From Methylobacterium nodulans ORS 2060 (GTDB taxonomy: Bacteria > Pseudomonadota > Alphaproteobacteria > Rhizobiales > Beijerinckiaceae), in NCBI RefSeq assembly GCF_000022085.1, contig NC_011894.1, forward strand, positions 4,207,001 to 4,271,000: a DNA stretch of 64,000 nt. Direction: 5' to 3'. Within the stretch, counting starts at the first letter, position 1; each line of letters starts with the position of its first letter. Below are positions 56,757 to 64,000 of the stretch, piece by piece. The translations under genes were made by a program, and so were the position numbers. Below the pieces are notes generated by a model that worked only from the letters and a program-made list of their open reading frames with translations, had not been told where the DNA came from and did not search any database.

Positions 56757-57641
56757 GTGACCACGCGCATCCCACCATTGCCGCCGGCGAGGGCTCAGGT
56801 CCTCGCCGGGGCCTATGAGGCGGCCGTCGCGGGCGCGCGACGGCGCAGCCTCGCGGCGCTCGTTCTCGTCCTCGCCCTCGTGCTGGTCGCCGGGGTGATG
56901 GCGGAGGTGCGGCCGCTCACCTTCGTCCAGAATATCGAGAACTTCACCGCCTACATCGCCCAGATCCTGCCGTCGCTCTCACCCGCGACGCTGCCGGGCG
57001 ATCTCGCCGCCTGGTACTGGGGCCTGCCGAAATGGCTTTCGCTTCTCGGCGAGACGCTGCTGATGGCCTATCTCGGCACGCTGTTCGGGGGCCTCGCCGC
57101 CTTCGCGCTCTGCTTCCTCGCCTCGGCCAATCTCGTGCGCTCCCGCATCCTCTGCTTTGCGACGCGCCGGCTGCTCGAACTCTTCCGCACCGTGCCGGAG
57201 GTGGTCTTCGCCCTGATCTTCGTGATCGCCTTCGGCCTCGGGCCGATGGTCGGGGTGCTCGCCCTCGCCATCCACACGGCCGGGGCGCTCGGCAAGCTCT
57301 TCGCGGAGGTGGTCGAGAACATCGACATGAAGCCCGTCGAGGGCCTGACCGCGAGCGGCGCCTCCTGGGTGGAGACGGTGCGCTTCGCCGTCGTCCCGCA
57401 GGTGCTGTCGAACTTCGCCTCCTACGGGCTCCTGCGCTTCGAGATCAACGTGCGGGGCGCAGGGGTAATGGGCTTCGTCGGCGCGGGCGGGATCGGCCAG
57501 GAGTTCCTCGTGGCGATCCGCAACTTCTACTACACTGACGTGAGCGCGATCCTGCTCCTCATCATCCTGACCGTGATCGGCATCGACATCGCGACCGAGC
57601 GGCTGCGTCATCATCTGCTCGGACGGGAGATCGCCCGATGA
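56757..57641 (+). CDS. phnE: Phosphonate ABC transporter permease PhnE (1)
   Basis: A 294-residue permease with about six TM helices and the EAA-type loop LFAEVVENIDMKPVEGLTASGASWVETVRFAVVPQVL. It starts at GTG. It forms the membrane channel with the second PhnE. The stop overlaps the next start by 4 bp (ATGA). Split two-permease PhnE arrangements are common outside enterobacteria. Confidence 0.95.
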   Translation: MTTRIPPLPPARAQVLAGAYEAAVAGARRRSLAALVLVLALVLVAGVMAEVRPLTFVQNIENFTAYIAQILPSLSPATLPGDLAAWYWGLPKWLSLLGETLLMAYLGTLFGGLAAFALCFLASANLVRSRILCFATRRLLELFRTVPEVVFALIFVIAFGLGPMVGVLALAIHTAGALGKLFAEVVENIDMKPVEGLTASGASWVETVRFAVVPQVLSNFASYGLLRFEINVRGAGVMGFVGAGGIGQEFLVAIRNFYYTDVSAILLLIILTVIGIDIATERLRHHLLGREIAR

Positions 57642-58504
57642 GCCGTCCGGCCTCCGCCCTGCGGCGCGCCGCGCTCGCCGATCTCGCGGGCCTCAGGAGC
57701 CGCCATCCCGACGCGTTCGCGACGCCGCTCCGGCACCGGCTGACGGTGATCGGCATCGTGGCGGCCGTCCTCGGGCTCGCGATCTTCGGGATGGTGCGGC
57801 TCGACTTCTCGCTGTGGCGCATCCTCGCGGGGCTCCATCGCCTCGGCGAATTCGCCGTGCTGATGCTGCCGCCCTCCTCTGGCGGGCAGCTCACGGCCTT
57901 CCTGAAGGCGCTCGGCGAGACGCTCGCCATCGCCTTCCTCGGCACGCTGACGGCGGCCCTGTTCGCCTTCCCGGTCGCATTCCTCGCCGCCCGCAACGCG
58001 GCGCCGAACCTGTTCGTGCGCTTCGCGGCCAAGCGCGGCTTCGACGTGATCCGCTCGGTCGACGTGCTGATCTGGGCGCTGATCTGGATCAACGTCGTCG
58101 GGCTCGGCCCCTTCGCGGGGGCGCTCGCCATCGCCTGCGCGGATTTCGGCGCGCTCGGCAAGCTCTTCGCCGAGGCCATCGAGACCGCCGACCGCAAGCC
58201 CCAGGAGGGCGTGACGGCCGCGGGCGGCGGGGCGCTCCACCGCCTCCGCTTCGGCCTCCTGCCGGGCGTGCTGCCGGTGCTCGCGAGCCAGGTGCTCTAC
58301 TACTTCGAATCGAACACCCGCTCGGCGACCATCATCGGCATCGTCGGCGCGGGGGGCATCGGCCAGTACCTGACGGAGCTGATCCGGGTGCTGGAGATGC
58401 AGCAGGTCGCCTTCCTGGTGCTGATGATCCTGGTGACGGTGGCGGCGATCGATTTCGTCTCCGGCCGGCTGCGGCAGGCGATCATCGGCAAGGTGGTGCA
58501 CTAA
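57638..58504 (+). CDS. phnE: Phosphonate ABC transporter permease PhnE (2)
   Basis: A 288-residue permease, homologous to the first but clearly diverged. The EAA loop reads LFAEAIETADRKPQEGVTAAGGGALHRLRFGLLPGVL. It is the last gene of the transport operon; a very strong palindrome follows 70 bp downstream. Confidence 0.95.
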   Translation: MSRPASALRRAALADLAGLRSRHPDAFATPLRHRLTVIGIVAAVLGLAIFGMVRLDFSLWRILAGLHRLGEFAVLMLPPSSGGQLTAFLKALGETLAIAFLGTLTAALFAFPVAFLAARNAAPNLFVRFAAKRGFDVIRSVDVLIWALIWINVVGLGPFAGALAIACADFGALGKLFAEAIETADRKPQEGVTAAGGGALHRLRFGLLPGVLPVLASQVLYYFESNTRSATIIGIVGAGGIGQYLTELIRVLEMQQVAFLVLMILVTVAAIDFVSGRLRQAIIGKVVH

Positions 58505-58571
58505 GCAGGTTTCGGACAAGTACCTTGCGGTTTTCCGTCAAAAACCTGCGACATGTCATACAGTTTCCGGC

Positions 58572-58657
58572 TGATCCGTTCGGAGACGAGAGGGCGCGGG
58601 AACCCCTCTCCCGTGCGGGAGAGGGGTTCCCGCGCCCTCTCGTCTCCGAACGGATCA
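58572..58657. repeat. Repeat family C, copy 2 (42-bp perfect palindrome)
   Basis: A perfect inverted repeat: each arm is 42 bp (starting TGATCCGTTCGGAGACGAGA) with a 2-nt TG loop. Imperfect pairing extends further on both sides (GTTTCCGG / CTGGAAGC). It shares its core with 32157-32200. It lies downstream of phnE and upstream of the 3' end of the convergent TerB-like gene, so it can end transcription from both sides. Such long perfect palindromes are normally unstable in replication. Confidence 0.9.
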
Positions 58658-58749
58658 ACTGGAAGCCGTATCAAAAGCCTAAGCAGGATCCGTTCACGTT
58701 AGAACAGATCCTGCCTGTGCATGACGCTGATGTGATGATTATTCCGACG

Positions 58750-58777
58750 CCGCAACGACCGCCGGCGGTCGTTGCGG
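58750..58777 (-). terminator. Terminator-like palindrome after the TerB-like gene
   Basis: A perfect 14-bp palindrome without a loop gap (CCGCAACGACCGCC and complement) 20 bp beyond the TerB-like stop. About 40-70 bp to its left another stem (GCAGGATC / GATCCTGC) occurs, so the whole 290-bp space between phnE and this gene is filled with hairpins. Confidence 0.55.
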
Positions 58778-58796
58778 ATAACGAGCCCGTCTCGAA

Positions 58797-59219
58797 CTAC
58801 CGATCCAGCACGGCGCGATCGTTCTTGGCCACCAGGGTGCGGAAATAGGGCGTCAGATCGCTTTCCGTGAGGCCGAAGGCCTGTGCGAACTGCATGATCA
58901 ACTGCTGTTCGCCCGGCTCCGCCTCGCCATCCGCCATCGCGCTGTCGATCATGTTCAGGATGATGCAGAGCCGCTGCTCCGGCCGCAGGTTGGGCGCGGC
59001 GTCGGCCAGGAACTGAGCCGGCTGCGTGGAGCGGGAGTACCGCAGGACGGCGTCCAGCTGCTGGCGTGTCACGTTACGACCCAGCACCGACATGAGATGA
59101 CCGATCTCCTCCGGGTCCACCTCGCCATCGGCTCCCATGCAATAGATCAATGAGACGGCAAGGCAGTTCCGCGGGGTGAGATCAAGGGATGCCTGCGACT
59201 TGAACATGTTGAACATCAT
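58797..59219 (-). CDS. TerB-like (tellurite resistance TerB fold) protein
   Basis: A 140-residue protein with two TerB-type helix repeats. Each contains an acidic, metal-binding-like motif: MGADGEVDPEEIGHLM and MIDSAMADGEAEPGEQQLIM. There is no signal peptide. TerB-like proteins are small acidic helical proteins linked to metal and stress responses. It lies on the minus strand within the phosphonate locus, between phnE and phnF, and has no known link to C-P lyase. Confidence 0.85.
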   Translation of the reverse strand: MMFNMFKSQASLDLTPRNCLAVSLIYCMGADGEVDPEEIGHLMSVLGRNVTRQQLDAVLRYSRSTQPAQFLADAAPNLRPEQRLCIILNMIDSAMADGEAEPGEQQLIMQFAQAFGLTESDLTPYFRTLVAKNDRAVLDR

Positions 59220-59409
59220 CGTGTCTCCCTGCGCGGCGCGCGATCGGCAGCGCCGGCGGGTTCATAGGCAAGGAGTATATTTTTGTCGAATGTCCGGGAC
59301 CGAGACGGGTGGCATCTTTTATTTGCGCATTCCGGGATGATTTCTTCGACGAACACGTAACAGGGGCGCCGGACCGGCATCCATTCCGCCCGGCATGTCC
59401 CGGCGCATG

Positions 59410-60159
59410 TCAGCCCTCCACCACCAGTTCCACCCGGTCGGCGACGAACAGGCTGCGCGTCGCCTGGATGCGCGTGCCCGCCGCATCGACGTTGACGCTC
59501 GCGATGGTGATCAGGACCCGGCCGGGCGCGAGGTCGAGCCGCGCGGCCTCGTCGGCGGCGGCCACGCGGGCGCCGATCCGGGTCGAGAGGCGGGTGTAGT
59601 CGGCGATCCCGTATTCCGCATAGGCGCGGGTGATCGAGCCGAGGGCCGCATAGGCGCGGTCGAAGCCCGCGAAGCGGGGCAGGGGAAGGCAGGTGCGCGC
59701 CGTCGAAATCGGCGTGCCGTCTGCCCGGTGCACGGTCAGCAGTTCGAGCACCGGATCGCCGACGCCGATTCCGAGATCCTCCGCGAGCCCATCGTCGGCC
59801 GGGATGGACGCGGCTGCGATGAGGTCGCCCCAGGCCTCGCGCCCCGCCCGCGACACGATCTCCGAGAAGCGCGTGCGCAGTCCGATCGGATAGGCGAGGC
59901 GGGGCGCCTCCACGAAGGTGCCGCGCCCCTGCGTCGCCCGCACCAGCCCGCGCTCCGCCAGTGCCGCGAGCGCCCGGCGGACCGTGTGCCGGTTCACGCC
60001 GAACCGGGCCGCCAGGGCCGCTTCCGTCGGCAGCTGGGCTCCGGCCGCGAGCCGGCCGGCCTCGATCTCGGCCGCCAGCCCGTCCGCGATCTGCCGCCAT
60101 GCCGCCAGACCTTCGCCGCGGCTCAGCGCCGTCACCGGGGTGTCGCCGCTCTCGCCCAT
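59410..60159 (-). CDS. phnF: Phosphonate operon regulator PhnF (GntR/HutC family)
   Basis: A 249-residue regulator: N-terminal GntR winged helix (WRQIADGLAAEIEAGRLAAGAQLPTEAALAARFGVNRHTVRRALAALAERGLV) and a UTRA effector-binding domain with TRLSTRIGARVA near the C-terminus. It is divergent from phnG, and a palindromic site of GntR type lies in the 78-bp space between. It should repress phnG and its own gene until a phosphonate-derived ligand binds. Confidence 0.93.
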   Translation of the reverse strand: MGESGDTPVTALSRGEGLAAWRQIADGLAAEIEAGRLAAGAQLPTEAALAARFGVNRHTVRRALAALAERGLVRATQGRGTFVEAPRLAYPIGLRTRFSEIVSRAGREAWGDLIAAASIPADDGLAEDLGIGVGDPVLELLTVHRADGTPISTARTCLPLPRFAGFDRAYAALGSITRAYAEYGIADYTRLSTRIGARVAAADEAARLDLAPGRVLITIASVNVDAAGTRIQATRSLFVADRVELVVEG

Positions 60160-60196
60160 ACCATCACCCGAATTGCCGTTGCCCTGCGCAGAGAGG

Positions 60197-60216
60197 TTGT
60201 CTATACAATTAGACAA
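60197..60216. promoter_or_regulatory. PhnF operator between phnF and phnG
   Basis: TTGTCTA, six bases, TAGACAA: a perfect inverted repeat in the short divergent space. It is AT-rich against its flanks and has the size of HutC/PhnF-type operators. It includes TATAGA on the phnF strand, a likely -10 element of phnF, so binding would block phnF itself and the divergent phnG promoter. Confidence 0.75.
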
Positions 60217-60237
60217 ATCGGAACACCCATCACACTC

Positions 60238-60717
60238 ATGCCGGATCGCACTCCAACACCAGGCGGGACAGAGACGCCAGACACCGCCGCGCGCCGCGCC
60301 GTGATGGCCCTGTGCGGGCAGGCGACCCGGGAGGAGCTGCGGACCGCCCTCGCGGCGATCGGGCCCATGGGCGAGGTGGAGGATCTCCGCCCCGCCGAGA
60401 CCGGGCTGGTGATGGCCCGCGGGCGCATCGGCGGCGACGGGCGCCCGTTCAACTGGGGCGAGATGACGGTGACCCGGGCGGCGATCCGGTTGGCCGCGGG
60501 CGAGACGGGCTTTGCCTATCATCTCGGCCGCGACCGCGCGAGGGCGCGGCTCGCCGCGATCCTTGATGCCCTCTGGCAGCGTCCCGACACACGGGCAGCC
60601 GTCGAGGCGGCCCTCGCGCCACTCGCGGCCCGGCGCGCGGCGGAGGCGGAGGCGGAGGCCCGGCGCATCGCGGCGACGCGGGTCAACTTCTTCACCATGG
60701 CGCGCGGAGAGGATTGA
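60238..60717 (+). CDS. phnG: Phosphonate C-P lyase subunit PhnG
   Basis: A 159-residue protein with the PhnG pattern (CGQATREELRTALAAIG, then ETGLVMARGRIGGDGRPFNWGEMTVTRAAI). It is part of the C-P lyase core PhnGHIJ, which attaches phosphonate to the ribose of a nucleoside triphosphate and splits the C-P bond. It is the first gene of the operon. The TGA stop overlaps the ATG of phnH by one base. Confidence 0.95.
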   Translation: MPDRTPTPGGTETPDTAARRAVMALCGQATREELRTALAAIGPMGEVEDLRPAETGLVMARGRIGGDGRPFNWGEMTVTRAAIRLAAGETGFAYHLGRDRARARLAAILDALWQRPDTRAAVEAALAPLAARRAAEAEAEARRIAATRVNFFTMARGED

Positions 60718-61307
60718 TGGCGCTCGCTCCCGGTCTCAGCGATCCGGTCCATGACGGGCAGGCCGTCTTCCGGGCCGTCATGGATGCGCTCGCCCGCCCC
60801 GGCCGGATCCAGGCCATGGCCATCGCCCTGGCGCCGCCGCCCCCGCTCACGCCCGAACTCGCCGCCGTAGCGCTCGCGCTGACCGATGCGGATGCGCCGG
60901 TCTGGCTCGACCCGGCGCTTGCCGCGCAGGCGGAGGTCGCGCAGTTCCTGCGCTTCCACACCGGCGCGCCGATCGTGGCCGAGTCGGAGGCGGCCGCCTT
61001 CGCCCTCATCGCCGATCCGGCTCGCTGCCCGGACTTCTCTCGCTTCGCGCAAGGCGAGCCCGCCTATCCGGATCGTTCCGCCACCCTGGTGATGGCGGTG
61101 GAGGCGCTGGCGGAGGCGGGGGGCGTCATTCTCGAAGGCCCCGGCATCCGCGGCCAAGCCCGCCTCTCGGCCTCTCCGCTGCCGGCGGATTTCGTGGCCC
61201 GGATGGGCCGGAACCGGGCCGCCTTTCCGCTCGGAATCGACCTCCTGCTGACGGCGCCCGGCCGCATCGCCGGCCTGCCCCGCTCGACCCGCGTGACGGA
61301 GGGGTGA
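60717..61307 (+). CDS. phnH: Phosphonate C-P lyase subunit PhnH
   Basis: A 196-residue subunit of the C-P lyase core. Blocks LSDPVHDGQAVFRAVMDALARPGRI at the N-terminus and LEGPGIRGQARLSASPLP further on are typical. The core is assembled as a (GHIJ)2 complex. Start is the ATG overlapping phnG; an in-frame TTG lies one codon before. Confidence 0.95.
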   Translation: MALAPGLSDPVHDGQAVFRAVMDALARPGRIQAMAIALAPPPPLTPELAAVALALTDADAPVWLDPALAAQAEVAQFLRFHTGAPIVAESEAAAFALIADPARCPDFSRFAQGEPAYPDRSATLVMAVEALAEAGGVILEGPGIRGQARLSASPLPADFVARMGRNRAAFPLGIDLLLTAPGRIAGLPRSTRVTEG

Positions 61308-61311
61308 ACCC

Positions 61312-62394
61312 ATGTACGTGGCCGTGAAGGGCGGCGAGGCCGCCATCGCCAATGCCCACCGCCTCCTCGCGGAGGAGCGCCGGGGCGACCCCGCCGTGCC
61401 CGACCTCTCCGTGGCGCAGATCGCCGAGCAGATGAGCCTCCTCGTCGACCGGGTGATGACGGAGGGCTCGCTCTACGATCCCGACCTCGCCGCGCTCGCC
61501 CTCAAGCAGGCGCGCGGCGACCTGATCGAGGCCGTTTTTCTGGTGCGCGCCTACCGCACCACGCTCACCCGCTTCGGCGCCGCCGAGCCGGTGGAGACCG
61601 GCGCCATGAATCTGCGGCGGCGGATCTCCGCCACCTTCAAGGATCTGCCCGGCGGGCAGGTGCTCGGGCCCACCTTCGACTACACGCACCGGCTGATCGA
61701 TTTCGCCCTCGCCGCTGGGGGCGAGGTGCCCGCCGCCGCCGAGGCCGAGCCGGAGCCGGGGCCGGCCCCGCGCGTGACCGATCTCCTCGGGCATGACGGC
61801 CTGATCGAGCCCTCGCCGCCGGATGCGGGCGAGCCCGTCGGCGATCTCACCCGCGAGCCGATCGACTTTCCCGCCGACCGGGCGGTGCGGCTGCAGGCGC
61901 TCGCCCGGGGCGATGAGGGCTTCGTCCTGGCGCTCGGCTACTCGACCCAGCGCGGCTATGGCCGCACCCACCCCTTCGTGGGCGAGATCCGCGTCGGCGA
62001 GGTGGAGGTGGAGTTCGTGCCGGAGGAACTCGGCTTTCCGGTGCCCCTCGGGCGCGTGGCGCTCACCGAGTGCCAGATGGTGAACCAGTTCAAGGGCAGC
62101 GCCGAAAAACCGCCGCAATTCACCCGCGGCTACGGCCTCGCCTTCGGGCAAAGCGAGCGCAAGGCGATGGCCATGGCGCTGGTGGACCGTTCGCTGCGGG
62201 CGGCCGAACTGGGCGAGCCGGTCGCCTCGCCCGCCCAGGACCAGGAATTCGTCCTCGCCCATTGCGACGCGCTTCAGGCGACGGGCTTCGTCGAGCACCT
62301 GAAGCTGCCCCATTACGTGGATTTCCAGGCCGAGCTGGAACTGGTGCGCCGGATGCGCGCCGAGCACGCCGCCGCGCAGGAGGCCGCCGAATGA
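61312..62394 (+). CDS. phnI: Phosphonate C-P lyase subunit PhnI (nucleosidase)
   Basis: A 360-residue subunit. MYVAVKGGEAAIANAHRLL at the start and LALGYSTQRGYGRTHPFVGEIRVGEVEV in the middle are conserved. With PhnG, PhnH and PhnL, PhnI displaces the base of a purine nucleotide so that phosphonate is joined to ribose. It has a short Glu/Pro-rich linker at about residues 143-155. The stop overlaps the phnJ start by 4 bp. Confidence 0.96.
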   Translation: MYVAVKGGEAAIANAHRLLAEERRGDPAVPDLSVAQIAEQMSLLVDRVMTEGSLYDPDLAALALKQARGDLIEAVFLVRAYRTTLTRFGAAEPVETGAMNLRRRISATFKDLPGGQVLGPTFDYTHRLIDFALAAGGEVPAAAEAEPEPGPAPRVTDLLGHDGLIEPSPPDAGEPVGDLTREPIDFPADRAVRLQALARGDEGFVLALGYSTQRGYGRTHPFVGEIRVGEVEVEFVPEELGFPVPLGRVALTECQMVNQFKGSAEKPPQFTRGYGLAFGQSERKAMAMALVDRSLRAAELGEPVASPAQDQEFVLAHCDALQATGFVEHLKLPHYVDFQAELELVRRMRAEHAAAQEAAE

Positions 62395-63281
62395 GCGCGA
62401 CGCTGCTTCACGACGCTGCGGTCGAGGCTCCGCATCCCGGCTACAACTTCGCCTATCTGGACGAGGGCACCAAGCGGATGATCCGCCGGGCGATCCTCAA
62501 GGCCATCGCGGTGCCCGGCTACCAAGTGCCCTTCGCCTCGCGCGAGATGCCGATGCCCTATGGCTGGGGCACCGGCGGCGTGCAGGTGACGGCGGCGATC
62601 CTCGGCCGGCGGGACGTGCTCAAGGTCATCGACCAGGGCTCGGACGACACCACCAACGCCGTCTCCATCCGCGCCTTCTTCGCCCGCACGGCCGGCGTCG
62701 CGGTGACCACCCGCACCGCCGAGGCGACGGTGATCCAGACCCGCCACCGCATCCCCGAGCACCCGCTCGCCGAGGGCCAGACCCTCGTCTACCAGGTGCC
62801 GATCCCCGAGCCGCTGCGCTTCCTCGAACCGCGCGAGACCGAGACGCGCCAGCTCCATGCCCTCGCCGAATACGGGCTGATGCATGTCAAGCTCTACGAG
62901 GACATCGCCCGGCACGGGCACATCGCCACCACCTACGCCTATCCGGTCGAGGTGGCGGGCCGTTACGTGATGGACCCGTCCCCGACCCCGAAATTCGACA
63001 ACCCGAAGATGGATGATTGTCCGGCCCTGCAGCTCTTCGGAGCGGGGCGCGAGAAGCGCATCTACGCGGTGCCGCCCTATACGCGGGTGAGGAGCCTCGA
63101 TTTCGAGGACCATCCGTTCCGGGTGCAGCATTTCGAGCGCCCCTGCGCCCTCTGCGGAGCCCGGGAAGTCTATCTCGACGAGGTGCTGCTCGACGATGCC
63201 GGAGGGCGGATGTTCGTCTGCTCGGACACGGATTTCTGCGAGGAGCGCCGCGCCGCCGGCCATCAGGGGGAGGGCGTGTGA
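62391..63281 (+). CDS. phnJ: C-P lyase PhnJ (radical SAM)
   Basis: A 296-residue iron-sulfur enzyme that cleaves the carbon-phosphorus bond using S-adenosylmethionine. The cluster cysteines are at C252, C255 and C277 with the further catalytic cysteine C283; their spacing (3, 22, 6) equals that of E. coli Cys241/244/266/272. The N-terminal block YNFAYLDEGTKRMIRRAILKA is conserved. phnK begins two bases after the stop. Confidence 0.97.
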   Translation: MSATLLHDAAVEAPHPGYNFAYLDEGTKRMIRRAILKAIAVPGYQVPFASREMPMPYGWGTGGVQVTAAILGRRDVLKVIDQGSDDTTNAVSIRAFFARTAGVAVTTRTAEATVIQTRHRIPEHPLAEGQTLVYQVPIPEPLRFLEPRETETRQLHALAEYGLMHVKLYEDIARHGHIATTYAYPVEVAGRYVMDPSPTPKFDNPKMDDCPALQLFGAGREKRIYAVPPYTRVRSLDFEDHPFRVQHFERPCALCGAREVYLDEVLLDDAGGRMFVCSDTDFCEERRAAGHQGEGV

Positions 63282-63283
63282 CG

Positions 63284-64000
63284 ATGGAACCGCTTCTGCG
63301 CATCCGCGGCCTCACCAAACGCTACGGCGCCCGGCTCGGCTGCGCCGACATCTCCTTCGACCTCGATCCGGGCGAGGTGCTGGCCATCGTCGGCGAATCC
63401 GGCTCCGGCAAGTCGACCCTGCTGTCGCTGATCGCCCGCGAGCTCGAACCCGATGCCGGCGAGGTTCTGTTCCGGATGCGCGACGGGCGGCTTTCCGATC
63501 TCGCCGCCCTGTCGGCGGCCGAGCGGCGCCACCTCATGCGCACCGATTGGGGCTTCATCCGGCAGGATGCGGCGCAAGGGTTGCGCCTTGCCGTCTCGGC
63601 CGGCGGAAATGTCGGCGAGCGGCTGATGGGGGTGGGCGCCCGGCATTACGGAAGGATCCGATCCGCTGCCCTCGACTGGCTCGCCAAGGTCGAGATCGCG
63701 TCCGACCGCATCGACGACACCCCGGCGAGTTTTTCCGGCGGCATGCGCCAGCGCCTGCAAATCGCCCGCAACCTCGTCACCGGCCCGCGCCTCGTGCTGA
63801 TGGACGAGCCGACCTCGGGCCTCGACGTCTCGGTGCAGGCCCGGCTCCTCGACCTGATCCGCCGCCTCGTCGCGGAACTCGGCCTCGCTGTCGTCATCGT
63901 CACCCACGATCTCGCGGTGGCCCGGCTCCTCTCCCACCGCATGATCGTGATGCGGGCCGGGCGCGTGGTCGAGACCGGCCTCACCGATCAGGTGCTCGAC
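63284..64000 (+). CDS. phnK: C-P lyase ABC-type subunit PhnK (3' end outside window)
   Basis: The first 239 residues of an ABC-type ATPase: Walker A GESGSGKST, signature FSGGMRQRLQIARNL, Walker B LVLMDEPTSGLD. PhnK binds the PhnGHIJ core and is not a transporter component. GGGGGAGGG lies about 8 bases before the ATG. The gene runs off the right edge near its expected end; phnL and later phn genes are presumably beyond. Confidence 0.93.
   Translation, partial: MEPLLRIRGLTKRYGARLGCADISFDLDPGEVLAIVGESGSGKSTLLSLIARELEPDAGEVLFRMRDGRLSDLAALSAAERRHLMRTDWGFIRQDAAQGLRLAVSAGGNVGERLMGVGARHYGRIRSAALDWLAKVEIASDRIDDTPASFSGGMRQRLQIARNLVTGPRLVLMDEPTSGLDVSVQARLLDLIRRLVAELGLAVVIVTHDLAVARLLSHRMIVMRAGRVVETGLTDQVLD

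Overview
This 64 kb window is very GC-rich, tightly packed bacterial chromosome. It most likely comes from an alphaproteobacterium of the order Hyphomicrobiales, with the Methylobacterium group the best guess. The evidence is a MucR/Ros regulator, a GcrA-like zinc finger, the alphaproteobacterial ccmI-ccmE-ccmF-ccmH order, a FeuPQ-like two-component pair, and a LexA box of the GTTC-N7-GTTC type beside ssb. The genus is inferred from protein recall, not from a search. I saw no rRNA, tRNA or CRISPR array.

Layout. 1-6.5 kb: a tripartite RND efflux operon (mdtB-like, cut by the window edge; mdtC-like; outer-membrane lipoprotein). 6.9-15.7 kb: a membrane-anchored Mrr-like nuclease, a VWA-like protein, mucR, then second-messenger genes (class III cyclase, PilZ protein, diguanylate cyclase) with an EF-hand protein and a CBS/CorC membrane protein. 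15.7-20.2 kb: cytochrome c maturation genes ccmI-E-F-H on the minus strand. 20.4-24.4 kb: an MFS exporter and a FeuQ/FeuP-like sensor and regulator with a small periplasmic protein upstream. 24.6-31.3 kb: exported proteins including two trypsin-like proteases, DoxX, a PAS histidine kinase that looks degenerate, SufE and oligopeptidase B. 31.4-35 kb: an ArsR-type regulator and gyrA. 35-38.6 kb: a patch with a truncated HTH gene, a KimA-like potassium transporter and a decayed IS630 transposase. 38.7-45 kb: ssb with a LexA box, a strong small-RNA candidate, an alpha/beta hydrolase, an L,D-transpeptidase, tex and an EamA transporter. 45.5-51.7 kb: cstA with its small partner, a LuxR-type response regulator, and a divergent FIST-domain plus hybrid kinase pair that resembles the nitric-oxide module NosP/NahK. 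51.9-54.1 kb: small genes, including a GcrA-like zinc finger and an orphan SelB C-terminal domain. 54.2-64 kb: a phosphonate locus, with a DUF1045 gene, phnCDEE (candidate PHO box in front), a TerB-like gene, divergent phnF with a palindromic operator, and phnGHIJK running off the right edge.

Three families of short dispersed repeats run through the window. Family A (three copies) looks like a TA-flanked miniature transposable element of the Tc1/IS630 type. Every copy sits exactly at the 3' end of a gene, and its internal hairpin shows a compensatory base change. Family B (three copies) is another long hairpin element at gene ends. Family C (two copies) includes a perfect 42-bp palindrome after phnE. 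The repeat families, the small RNA and the FIST/kinase/regulator module are the most interesting parts of the window.
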